The notes below the pieces were generated by a model that was given only the letters and a program-made list of their open reading frames with translations, searched no databases and was not told the origin of the DNA. A stretch of 64,000 bases of DNA from Adhaeribacter radiodurans (GTDB lineage: Bacteria > Bacteroidota > Bacteroidia > Cytophagales > Hymenobacteraceae): positions 62,001 to 126,000 of the forward strand of contig NZ_CP055152.1 in assembly GCF_014075995.1 (NCBI RefSeq), read 5' to 3'. Each line of letters begins with the position of its first letter. The stretch's first letter is position 1. Below are positions 46,714-54,257 of the stretch, piece by piece. The position numbers and the translations under genes were made by a program.

Positions 46714-47007
46714 TTATTTAGCCGCTAAAACGTCCAATTTCTCAATAGATGGTGCAGTAGCCAACAATTCAGGTGCATTTTCCATTAACGCCTTTGCAAT
46801 CTTGCCACCAAGATGTGCTTCTCTGCCTTCTTCATCTGAAAAAGTGTCAAAAATGCCAAATGTAGAAGCGTCAATACGGAACGCATACCATGTAATAGTA
46901 CGCGCTTCTTCATTAGCAAGTGGCAATGCACTTGTAATAAACTCTTCAACATTTTTTTCTTTTCCACGTTTTGCTTCTAGTCGAACTAATAATCCTAATT
47001 TTTTCAT
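46714..47007 (-). CDS. ABM-domain (antibiotic biosynthesis monooxygenase-like) protein
   Basis: 97 residues with the ABM ferredoxin-like pattern: LGLLVRLEAKRGKEKNVEEFI ... TITWYAFRIDASTFGIFDTFSDEEGREAHL. These small dimeric proteins oxidise quinol-like or other substrates without cofactors, or act as YgiN-like quinol monooxygenases. The AraC regulator gene is directly upstream, so it may be the regulated target. Confidence 0.85.
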   Translation of the reverse strand: MKKLGLLVRLEAKRGKEKNVEEFITSALPLANEEARTITWYAFRIDASTFGIFDTFSDEEGREAHLGGKIAKALMENAPELLATAPSIEKLDVLAAK

Positions 47008-47107
47008 GTCTTTTTAATTCTAAATTAAAACAATTTTCTTTTAACAAATGTAGCTCATTTAAGATTGTGAGGCTTTTTTATTTAGTTCAAAAACTTATGA
47101 AAAAAGG

Positions 47108-47968
47108 TCAAGTTTTCATAATGTTTTTTGGACTGTAACCAAATTCATTTTTAAAGGCTGTGCTAAAATTTGATAAGCTGTCATAACCAAAGTCCATATA
47201 GATTTCTGATGGTGTCGCTTCATTATTAAGCAATAATTTTTTGGCTTTGTTGAGCCGTTTTAGTTGAAACCATTTTCCTGGAGACTCTTGATATACTTGT
47301 ATAAATTTTCGCTTAAAAGTAGACAGGCTCATATTGCATAGAAAAGCGACCTCATCAATATTCAAACTCGTGTACAGATTTTTTTCAATGACCATTTTAA
47401 AAGATAATTCTCTTTCATTGATTAACAATGAATGTAGATAAACAAAAAAAAATTGCCCATACTTATCAGCCAGATACAGCATAATTTCTTCAAATTTCAA
47501 TTCCAGAATCTTTTGAGAGATTGTTTGATTCAAGCCATGAATTTGTTGAATAGAATTAATAAAATGCATAATAAAATTGTCTTTTTCTATAAGGAAATAA
47601 GGACTACTGGTGGCTGCTTTATTAAAATCATTTGGGTTAAATAAATGCCCATATTTCAATAAAAAATTATTAATGTTTTTTTGAGAAAAGAAAAAGAGTA
47701 GGCAACTATAACTATTTGCCCCTATAATTTCTGTTGTTAAAAAATTTCCCGATGCAAGGAGTAAGGATTGTGTATCATCTATCGAAACGATGTCATTTGA
47801 AAAGTGAATGTTCTTTTGTCCGTCCAACAAAAAACTGAATACATTTTTGTTTAGGTTAATCTTATTTTTGGAAACATGTTTATACACTTCGTAGTTAGTA
47901 ATTTGTAGGTCTGATGTCTCCGTGTAGTTATTTTCAAATAAATGTTCTGGAAAATTTGTAATGTCCAT
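47108..47968 (-). CDS. AraC-family transcriptional regulator
   Basis: 286 residues. The C-terminal ~95 residues hold the double helix-turn-helix: LNIDEVAFLCNMSLSTFKRKFIQVYQESPGKW and the second helix with FGYDSLSNFSTAFKNEFGYSP. The N-terminal half is a small ligand-binding-like domain. It lies 100 bases upstream of the ABM gene on the same strand and probably controls it. Confidence 0.9.
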   Translation of the reverse strand: MDITNFPEHLFENNYTETSDLQITNYEVYKHVSKNKINLNKNVFSFLLDGQKNIHFSNDIVSIDDTQSLLLASGNFLTTEIIGANSYSCLLFFFSQKNINNFLLKYGHLFNPNDFNKAATSSPYFLIEKDNFIMHFINSIQQIHGLNQTISQKILELKFEEIMLYLADKYGQFFFVYLHSLLINERELSFKMVIEKNLYTSLNIDEVAFLCNMSLSTFKRKFIQVYQESPGKWFQLKRLNKAKKLLLNNEATPSEIYMDFGYDSLSNFSTAFKNEFGYSPKNIMKT

Positions 47969-48069
47969 AATATTGTTGTCTTAAAAAACATTTTGGTATG
48001 GCAAACATATTAATTTTTATTTCAAAAATTGTTTGCTAAAGTTTGGATGAATAGGTCGTTTAGCCTTGC

Positions 48070-48131
48070 ACACAACGGCTCTGCTAAACGACGGTTGAGG
48101 CCGTCGGCCGAGACTGACGTTTAGGTTTGGT
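48070..48131 (-). repeat. attC-like hairpin C, interrupted by the intron
   Basis: ACACAAC (48070-48076; GTTGTGT on the minus strand) and CTAAACG / CGTTTAG arms form a hairpin whose other core (AGCTAAC on the minus strand) is restored only when the intron is removed, joining 48131 to 49979. On the minus strand it lies directly downstream of the gene ending at 49978. Confidence 0.55.
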
Positions 48132-49978
48132 GTGTGCCCAGCATGGCACGGGTAATATTTCGAAAGAAAGATACTCAGATTATCCAGAGGGTGCAAGTCC
48201 CTTATCGGCGAGTTGGTGCAGCCGATTAGTAAGCCGCAAGGTGGTTGGAGGTAACTCCAGCATTGAAGGAAGCGGGACTACAAACTTCTGAACGGACGAA
48301 CAGAAACGGCATAAGAGGCACCGAGTCGTGGGTAAGCAAGCACCTCTTTGTAAAGCCCTTGACCAACAAACGACTTGGTGTAGATGCCGCTGGATTAGAA
48401 GGAAGGATAAGTGTCTTACCTGGGGAGGTCTCCCCACTACGGGTTAGCTAGGGAGAAGTCAGCAGCGGCCATAGTAGTCACGGGAAACGAGCCGTAAGCA
48501 CTACGGAGGTCTCACCACGTGATGAAGGGCCAAACGTTAAGTTTGTTCCCAATGTGGTAAGGAGGCGAGTCCAGTCTTACCTTAAGCGGAACAAGGATTA
48601 CCCTTAAAGTAGTAAGATGATTGAGAAAGTACTCCACCGGGGCAACCTGCTCCAGGCTTACCGCCAAGTGCGGGCCAACCAAGGTTCGGCCGGGGTGGAC
48701 GGTATGCCCGTGAGTAGATTAGCCGCATACCTGCAAGTCAGCAAAGATCGGATTGTCACGGCTATTGCGAATGGCAGCTACCTTCCTCAGCCCATCTTAG
48801 GAGTAGAAATACCCAAGAGCAACGGTCAGAAACGCCTGTTAGGCATTCCCACCGTCACCGACCGGCTGCTGCAACAGGCGGTAAACCAAGTCATCGCGCC
48901 CTTGTTTGAGCTGGCGTTCAAACCCTACAGCTACGGCTTTCGCCCCAATCGGAATGCCCAGCAGGCAGTATTGCAGGCTCAGAAGCATATCCATGCCGGT
49001 TACCAGCATATCGTGGACATGGATCTGAAAAGCTTCTTCGATGAAGTAGATCACTGCCTGCTCTTGCAACTGGTATACCGCAAGGTTAAATGCCCGCTCA
49101 CCCTGCGCCTGATCCGCAAATGGTTGCGGGCTCCTATGCTTATCCAGGGAAAGCTAACCAAACGCCGCAAAGGGGTACCGCAAGGCAGTCCGTTGAGCCC
49201 GCTGCTCTCCAACATCCTGCTCCACGAACTGGATAAAGAGCTGGAAAAGCAAGGCTGGCGGTACGTGCGCTATGCCGATGACTTCAGTGTTTACACCAAA
49301 AGTGAAGCAGCAGCCCGACAGGTGGGCAACAGTCTTTTCCTGTTCCTGAAAAACAAGTTGCGATTACCCATCAATCGGGAAAAGAGCGGCATTAGACGAC
49401 CAGTAGATTTCCAGATACTAGGTTACCGGTTTGTGCCCACTTACCGGAAAGGGGACAAAGGTAAATACCAGCTGGTGGTGGCCGAAAAGGCTTGGGTTAA
49501 GCTCAAACAAAGTCTGAAAGCCATTACCCGCAAAACCACACCCAGTACCTTTGAGGAGCGTATGGAGCAACTCAAAGAAGTGCAGCGGGGTTGGGTCAAC
49601 TACTTCCGTTTGGCTAGTATTCAGGGAAAGTTAAAAGAAGTGGATAGTTGGTTACGCAACCGGCTGCGCCATTGCATTTGGCATGACTGGAAGAAACCCG
49701 AGCGGAAAAGAAAGAACCTGATACGGCTAGGTGTTCCGGCGGGACAGGCTTACGCCTGGAGCCGGACCCGGAAGGGCGGCTGGGCGGTGGCCCAAAGTCC
49801 GATGCTGGGGACTACCATTACCCTCCAGCGACTGGTAAAGAGGGGATATGAATCGTTGCTCGATTACTACAAGAAAGTAGCTCTACAACTTAACGAACCG
49901 CTGTATGCGAGACCCGCACGTACAGTGGTGTGAGAGGCGCTCCCTGCTACCTATCGGTGGCAGGGCCGTCTACTCGAT
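48132..49978 (+). mobile_element. Group IIC-type intron
   Basis: The 5' end reads GTGTGCCCAGCATGG, the usual start of class C introns, followed by GGGTGCAAGTCCC. Domain V lies at about 49898-49928 (CCGCTGTATGCG ... CGCACGTACAGTGG) with a CGC triad, as in group IIC. Domain VI and the 3' end follow (CTACTCGAT, ending AT at 49977-49978). Length 1847 bases. Group IIC introns prefer hairpins such as terminators and attC sites, and this one sits in an attC-like hairpin. Confidence 0.85.
48617..49933 (+). CDS. ltrA: Group II intron reverse transcriptase/maturase
   Basis: 438 residues. RT motifs in order: GVEIPKSNGQKRLLGIPTVTDR, YSYGFRPNRN, DMDLKSFFDEVDH, KGVPQGSPLSPLLSNI and the active site YADD (219-222). 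The maturase domain X follows (LQRLVKRGYESLLDYY at the C-terminus); no En endonuclease domain, as expected for class C. The last codons overlap the intron's domain V, because the frame has no earlier stop. It would splice its own intron and reverse-transcribe it at the target. Confidence 0.95.
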   Translation: MIEKVLHRGNLLQAYRQVRANQGSAGVDGMPVSRLAAYLQVSKDRIVTAIANGSYLPQPILGVEIPKSNGQKRLLGIPTVTDRLLQQAVNQVIAPLFELAFKPYSYGFRPNRNAQQAVLQAQKHIHAGYQHIVDMDLKSFFDEVDHCLLLQLVYRKVKCPLTLRLIRKWLRAPMLIQGKLTKRRKGVPQGSPLSPLLSNILLHELDKELEKQGWRYVRYADDFSVYTKSEAAARQVGNSLFLFLKNKLRLPINREKSGIRRPVDFQILGYRFVPTYRKGDKGKYQLVVAEKAWVKLKQSLKAITRKTTPSTFEERMEQLKEVQRGWVNYFRLASIQGKLKEVDSWLRNRLRHCIWHDWKKPERKRKNLIRLGVPAGQAYAWSRTRKGGWAVAQSPMLGTTITLQRLVKRGYESLLDYYKKVALQLNEPLYARPARTVV

Positions 49979-50424
49979 TAGCTGACGAGATTCTTTAATT
50001 GATAATCGTAAAAACTTCTTGCTTCTTCTTTCGCGTTCTCGTTAATATTATCTGAAATACTTATCTGACGGAGAAGTTCAATGTTTTCATTTTTCTCTTT
50101 TGGGTCTGATAAAGAGTTAATTATTCTATTTAACATCAGCACACTCAAAACAGTTGGCTCCCTTTTTAGAGATAAATACAGTTGCTCTTCATATTGTCCA
50201 TCGAAAGTCTCTAAAGTATGCACAATTGTACCAGGTGCCCCAAAGTCAACATCAGGATAATTTTCCATCAATTCAAATAATGAAGGTATTACTAAATGGG
50301 CATCCTCATTCTCGAACAGGTCTTCCAAGATGTTGTCCAAAAGTATATCGTTACTTTCAGGTGCATCTTCATCAACAGGTATAAACCTCTTCAACTCTTC
50401 TATTATTTCTACTGTTTTCTTCAT
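49978..50424 (-). CDS. Small acidic helical protein (cassette-like)
   Basis: 148 residues, strongly acidic (VDEDAPESNDILLDNILEDLFENEDAH) and helical, like immunity or HEAT-type small proteins. Its stop codon shares one base with the intron end; without the intron the stop is restored by the upstream base, so the gene is intact. Function unknown; an immunity-protein role is possible. Confidence 0.7.
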   Translation of the reverse strand: MKKTVEIIEELKRFIPVDEDAPESNDILLDNILEDLFENEDAHLVIPSLFELMENYPDVDFGAPGTIVHTLETFDGQYEEQLYLSLKREPTVLSVLMLNRIINSLSDPKEKNENIELLRQISISDNINENAKEEARSFYDYQLKNLVS

Positions 50425-50885
50425 TTTGTTGGCAGCTAACTAGCGGATAAACGGAGTTGTTCCGGTTATCTGCACTATGGCTGGAGTAGGAATACCTGCT
50501 TTCAGGAGGCTTGTAAGGGTGTTTTTACTAGTTAAAGTGGCTTGTTTCATATTATAAGTAATATATACAATATTCTCCAATTATCCTGCCAGCTCCACTT
50601 TTTCTTTCCCAAATAACTTTTATCTGAAATGAATTCTTTCTTTAGAGTTGATAGGCTCCTTAAAACGACTATTTGTAATCAATAGGAAAGGTATTTCAGA
50701 CTAAAAGAAGGGAATATATGGGTTGTACTTGGTCTTTTTAGAAGCCTTAGCCGATTAATAAACGGTTATAAACGTTTATATCCGTTTATAACCGTTTATT
50801 AATCGGCTAAGTAGCCTTTTCAGGAGGGAGTACGATGCTGTTTACTAAAGAAAGTTGCTTTTTAGTCCTAAAATACGTTGACCAT
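50425..50885. other. Intergenic region left of the recombinase element
   Basis: No ORF supported. It contains a 66-base near-perfect palindrome (50746-50811) listed separately. Confidence 0.5.
50746..50811. repeat. Perfect 29-base-arm palindrome
   Basis: Arms 50746-50774 and 50783-50811 are exact reverse complements with an 8-base spacer (TTTATATC). The arms contain repeated AAACG/TTTATA units. It lies 75 bases left of the outer repeat of the recombinase element. Confidence 0.9.
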
Positions 50886-50923
50886 TCATCTCACGAAACG
50901 ACCGTTTTACGAGACGAAATCTG

Positions 50924-50946
50924 AGCCTCCAAAAGGAGGCTTTTTT
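50924..50946 (+). terminator. Inward terminator at the left end
   Basis: AGCCTCC (50924-50930) and GGAGGCT (50935-50941) with an AAAA loop and six Ts. Placed before the recombinase promoter, it would stop outside transcripts. Confidence 0.85.
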
Positions 50947-50970
50947 CAGCTAAAAACCGTATCAAATGAC

Positions 50971-51009
50971 CATCTCATAAATCAAAAGTATTTTTGTATA
51001 TTTGAGATG
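50971..51009 (+). promoter_or_regulatory. Dyad and -7 element before the recombinase
   Basis: CATCTCA (50971-50977) and TGAGATG (51003-51009) are inverted arms. A TATATTTG box (50997-51004) fits TAnnTTTG and overlaps the right arm, 23 bases before the ATG. The dyad may be operator and recombination site at once. Confidence 0.5.
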
Positions 51010-51026
51010 GCATTCGTGAGACAAAT

Positions 51027-51587
51027 ATGAAAATAGGTTACGCTCGGGTCAGCACCCAGGACCAAAAATTAGAACTGCAATTAGACGCTCTCACCCGGCA
51101 GGGATGTGAGCTGGTGTTTCAGGAAAAGAAATCAGGTAAGAACAAGGAACGGCCGGAGCTGGAGAAATTGCTGGGTCAACTTCGGTCCGGCGATACGGTG
51201 GTGGTGTGGAAGCTAGATCGGCTGGGTAGGTCCTTGCGCGATTTGATTGACCTGGTAGCCGAGTTTCAAAGTAGGGGAGTAGACTTCGTGAGTTTACAAG
51301 ACGGCATCAACACGGCTACTTCCACTGGTCGATTTACTTTTAACATCTTTGCTTCTTTAGCCGAATTTGAACGCGAGATTATTAAAGAACGAACCAAAGC
51401 AGGCTTAGTGGCAGCCAAAGCTCGCGGCCGAGCAGGAGGGAGGCCTAGTGGTTTGACACCCGAAGCCATGGAAAAAGCCAGGTCCGCGAAAGTTCTTTCC
51501 GAATCAGGTAAGCGAGCAGAGGAGATTGCTAAGATACTGGGTATCTCTCGAGCTACTTGTTACCGTTATCTTGGATTGACATTTTAA
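51027..51587 (+). CDS. Serine recombinase (resolvase/invertase)
   Basis: 186 residues. IGYARVSTQDQ carries the nucleophile Ser9, VWKLDRLGRS and FNIFASLAEFERE are the classical catalytic and E-helix motifs, and the C-terminus has the helix-turn-helix GKRAEEIAKILGISRATCYRYLG. The typical size of Hin/Tn3-type resolvases. It is the first gene inside the left end of the element at 50886-60673, preceded by the dyad that recurs at the right end, so it probably acts on those sites. Confidence 0.93.
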   Translation: MKIGYARVSTQDQKLELQLDALTRQGCELVFQEKKSGKNKERPELEKLLGQLRSGDTVVVWKLDRLGRSLRDLIDLVAEFQSRGVDFVSLQDGINTATSTGRFTFNIFASLAEFEREIIKERTKAGLVAAKARGRAGGRPSGLTPEAMEKARSAKVLSESGKRAEEIAKILGISRATCYRYLGLTF

Positions 51588-51797
51588 ATTAAGTCAATTG
51601 CCGCCATATCAAGTAACTAAGATGATTACGCAAAATTTCCACTTGAATTAAACTTATCCTCTCAATTTTTTCTAATCCTTCCCATTTCCCAGAGAGTTTC
51701 CAAAGTTCGTAACAAGTAATCCATTCCTATAACTATGGGATGAAATGGTACAAAGCTAATTGTCACATAATGCAACAATTAGCTTTTAAGGCAATAT
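51588..51797. other. Intergenic, nothing recognised
   Basis: No supported gene or repeat between the recombinase and the convergent small gene. Confidence 0.4.
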
Positions 51798-52043
51798 TCA
51801 ACGTCCTTTATTTGATTGGGAAAGAACAGATGCAGCAAGCACTTTAGTCTCATTGCTATACTTTGAGCTGGATAGCGCTTTTGATGCAATATCTTCTACT
51901 TTACTTCCAGTCTGATGTCCTTTATTTACTTGTGATAAAGCAGATCCGGCAAGTGTCTTGGCTATTGAAGAAGCATATGGATCAGAAAGAACTTGCGCAG
52001 CATGTTTAGCAATATTGGAGGATGTAGATTTTTTGTTAGTCAT
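51798..52043 (-). CDS. Small two-repeat Ser/Ala/Lys-rich protein
   Basis: 81 residues made of two related units: AAQVLSDPYASSIAKTLAGSALSQVNKG and ASKALSSSKYSNETKVLAASVLSQSNKG. No transmembrane segment. Such small repetitive proteins occur widely beside mobile genes, but I know no function. It is divergent from the XRE/ImmA pair. Confidence 0.65.
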   Translation of the reverse strand: MTNKKSTSSNIAKHAAQVLSDPYASSIAKTLAGSALSQVNKGHQTGSKVEDIASKALSSSKYSNETKVLAASVLSQSNKGR

Positions 52044-52124
52044 AGGTTTTGTATATATAAGTTTTAACTATATACGAAAATATATAAATAAGTTTTTAAA
52101 AGCAATCATTTTTAAAAAAATTTA

Positions 52125-52161
52125 TGTCAACTATCACAAACAATGTTTGTGATAGTTGACA
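52125..52161. promoter_or_regulatory. Perfect 17-base-arm operator palindrome
   Basis: Arms 52125-52141 and 52145-52161 are exact reverse complements with spacer AAT. The right arm ends in TTGACA, the -33 region of the following promoter, so a bound repressor (likely the XRE protein) would block it. Confidence 0.75.
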
Positions 52162-52185
52162 TTGTATACTAAGTTTATATATTTG
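52156..52185 (+). promoter_or_regulatory. Bacteroidota-type promoter of the XRE/ImmA unit
   Basis: TTG at 52156-52158 and TATATTTG at 52178-52185, spacing 19 bases, fit the -33/-7 consensus. The ATG is at 52189, only 3 bases past the -7 box, so the transcript may be leaderless. Confidence 0.6.
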
Positions 52186-52188
52186 CGT

Positions 52189-52551
52189 ATGAGTTATTTG
52201 AGTCAAATAGAGTTTTATGTGGTGATAGGCCAGAATATCCGTGCTTGCCGTATGAAACTTAACATGAGCCAGACTGATCTTGCTTCTAAAATAAATTTAA
52301 GCAGAACATCTATCGTCAACATTGAACAAGGAAGACAACATCCATCCTTGTACTTACTAAGTCTGATAGCCAATGTATTAAAAATAGGAGTACATGATTT
52401 AATTCCTAACAATGTAGTTCCTGCATCCAAAGATGAAGAACTCAATAGCGTTTTAACGAAAGCCATTTTTAAGACTGGAATAAGTGAAAGTTCCCAGGAA
52501 AAACTTAGAAGCTTTACAGATAAAATTATAAACTCTGGAAATGAATCGTAA
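52189..52551 (+). CDS. XRE-family repressor
   Basis: 120 residues from the ATG at 52189 (an upstream ATG at 52156 lies inside the operator and -33 box). HTH_3 domain: YVVIGQNIRACRMKLNMSQTDLASKINLSRTSIVNIEQGRQHPSL. The C-terminal ~45 residues are helical. The stop overlaps the ImmA/IrrE gene by 11 bases. Such pairs work as repressor and derepressing protease, which suggests control of the downstream defence genes. Confidence 0.9.
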   Translation: MSYLSQIEFYVVIGQNIRACRMKLNMSQTDLASKINLSRTSIVNIEQGRQHPSLYLLSLIANVLKIGVHDLIPNNVVPASKDEELNSVLTKAIFKTGISESSQEKLRSFTDKIINSGNES

Positions 52552-53083
52552 AAGATTAAGGCAAATAGAAAAATGTGCTGAAGATAGTCTAAGGATGTTC
52601 GATTTATATTCCGAACCTATAGATGTCTCCGCATTAGCTAAAAATTTAAATCTTAATATTATCTATCATGATTTAGCCGAGGATATTTCTGGACTATTGA
52701 TTACTAATTTAGGCCAATCAACAATTGGTGTAAATTCTAATAATATAGAATTTAGGCAACGATTTACCATTGCGCACGAGATAGGGCATTATTTACTTGA
52801 ACATCAACGTGAAGGAGTGTTTATTGATAAGCCAAGTAATCTATTTACTATTGTGTATCGTGATCAAAATTCATCAACGGGTGAATTTCTACAAGAACGT
52901 GAAGCTAATGCATTTGCTGCAGCCTTATTAATGCCAAGAGAACTAGTGAATTTAGCTATAAAAAATACTAAATTTAACTTTGAAGATGATCAAGTAGATG
53001 TAATTCAATGCCTTGCAATTAAGTTTAAAGTTAGTAGTCAAGCCATGGGATTTAGATTAGCTAATCTGGATTTACTTTGGTAA
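52541..53083 (+). CDS. ImmA/IrrE-family metallopeptidase
   Basis: 180 residues. Zinc-binding HEIGH at residues 79-83 (FTIAHEIGHYLLEH) and a downstream EREANAFAAALLMP give the COG2856 signature. These proteases cleave or pair with XRE repressors when triggered by DNA damage or phage signals. Overlaps the XRE gene by 11 bases. Confidence 0.93.
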   Translation: MNRKRLRQIEKCAEDSLRMFDLYSEPIDVSALAKNLNLNIIYHDLAEDISGLLITNLGQSTIGVNSNNIEFRQRFTIAHEIGHYLLEHQREGVFIDKPSNLFTIVYRDQNSSTGEFLQEREANAFAAALLMPRELVNLAIKNTKFNFEDDQVDVIQCLAIKFKVSSQAMGFRLANLDLLW

Positions 53084-53184
53084 AATAACCGTTTTCTTAA
53101 TGTTATCTGATTTCTCTTTTCCCCTCTACTTTGCATTTCTATGCAATTAGTTAAACTTTTTCGCTCATTATAAAACCTTTAAAA

Positions 53185-54246
53185 TTGAATTTGACTTTTT
53201 ATACATCTTTACTTGAGGATGTCAAATCTCGTATCCGGATAGCCCAGACGAAAGCAACTTTGGCCGCTAATGCAGAGATGATTTTCCTATATTGGGATAT
53301 TGGTCAGCTGATTTTCCAACGCCAACAGGAACAAGGTTGGTCAGCCGCAGTAATACCTAAACTGAGCAAAGACCTGAAGAATGAGTTACCGGAACTTAAA
53401 GGGTTCTCTGAACGCAATTTAGGGCGAATGCTAGCCTTTTACCGGGAATATCCACCTGAAATCGAGCAATCTGTAAATTTGCCACAGCCCGTGGCAAATT
53501 TACAGATTGCTAAAATGCAATTGGAAATTGTTGCTCAACTTCCATGGGGGCATAATTTATTGTTGATTGAAAAAATCAAAGATATGCCTACCCGGATGTG
53601 GTATGCCCAACAAACTATCCAAAATGGCTGGAGCCGGGATGTATTAAGCTTAATGCTTAAAAGTAGCCTGCACACAAGACAAGGCAATACAATCAATAAT
53701 TTTGCTGAACAACTTCCTGATCCGCAATCAGACCTAGCTAGACAAAGCCTTAAAGATCCGTATATTTTTGATTTCCTGACCCTAACTCAACCTTTTACTG
53801 AAAGAGAACTAGAGGTAGAACTTACTCGGCATATCGAAAAATTCTTATTGGAGTTAGGAACTGGTTTCGCTTTTGTCGGCCGACAGTATCATCTGACAGT
53901 AAGCAATCACGATTATTACTTGGACTTATTGTTTTATCATCTACATATGCGATGCTTTGTAGTGATTGATCTAAAAAAAGGAGAGTTCAAACCTGAATAT
54001 GCTGGAAAGATGAATTTTTACTGTTCAGCAGTGGATGACTTGTTAAGACATGCAACTGATGGTCCCACCATCGGGTTAATTCTTTGCCAGACCAAGGATA
54101 AAGTGATGGCTGAGTATGCCCTTCGGGATGTAAAAAAGCCAATTGGCATTTCTGAATTTGAATTAACGCGTGCTCTTCCCGAAAACCTCAAGTCAAGTCT
54201 GCCTACGATTGAGGATATTGAAAATGAATTAACCCATAATAAATAA
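53185..54246 (+). CDS. YhcG/DUF1016-type PD-(D/E)XK nuclease
   Basis: 353 residues from a TTG start. The N-terminal domain (LEDVKSRIRIAQTKATLAANAEMIFLYWDIG ... FSERNLGRMLAFYREY) is DUF1016_N, and the C-terminal nuclease domain shows YYLDLLFYH (D247) and FVVIDLKKGEF (D262, K264). These proteins are Holliday-junction-like or DNA nucleases often found in restriction or defence loci. Residues 94-109 are encoded by a perfect 45-base palindrome (53466-53510), an odd insertion within the frame. The next gene begins 11 bases downstream. Confidence 0.9.
   Translation: MNLTFYTSLLEDVKSRIRIAQTKATLAANAEMIFLYWDIGQLIFQRQQEQGWSAAVIPKLSKDLKNELPELKGFSERNLGRMLAFYREYPPEIEQSVNLPQPVANLQIAKMQLEIVAQLPWGHNLLLIEKIKDMPTRMWYAQQTIQNGWSRDVLSLMLKSSLHTRQGNTINNFAEQLPDPQSDLARQSLKDPYIFDFLTLTQPFTERELEVELTRHIEKFLLELGTGFAFVGRQYHLTVSNHDYYLDLLFYHLHMRCFVVIDLKKGEFKPEYAGKMNFYCSAVDDLLRHATDGPTIGLILCQTKDKVMAEYALRDVKKPIGISEFELTRALPENLKSSLPTIEDIENELTHNK
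53466..53510. repeat. Perfect palindrome inside the YhcG coding sequence
   Basis: Arms 53466-53485 and 53491-53510 (20 bases each) are exact reverse complements with spacer AGCCC. It is read through in frame as QSVNLPQPVANLQI. Confidence 0.9.
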
Positions 54247-54257
54247 AATTAAACTAT

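Noticed and set aside
46528-46728. 66-codon plus-strand ORF
   Set aside because: It runs through the attC-like hairpin and over the end of the ABM gene; composition is explained by these.
50886-50915. Tn3-family terminal inverted repeat
   Set aside because: TCTC/AAAACG blocks are reminiscent of Tn3-type ends, but the outer GGGG is missing, no tnpA is present and no 5-base duplication is seen.
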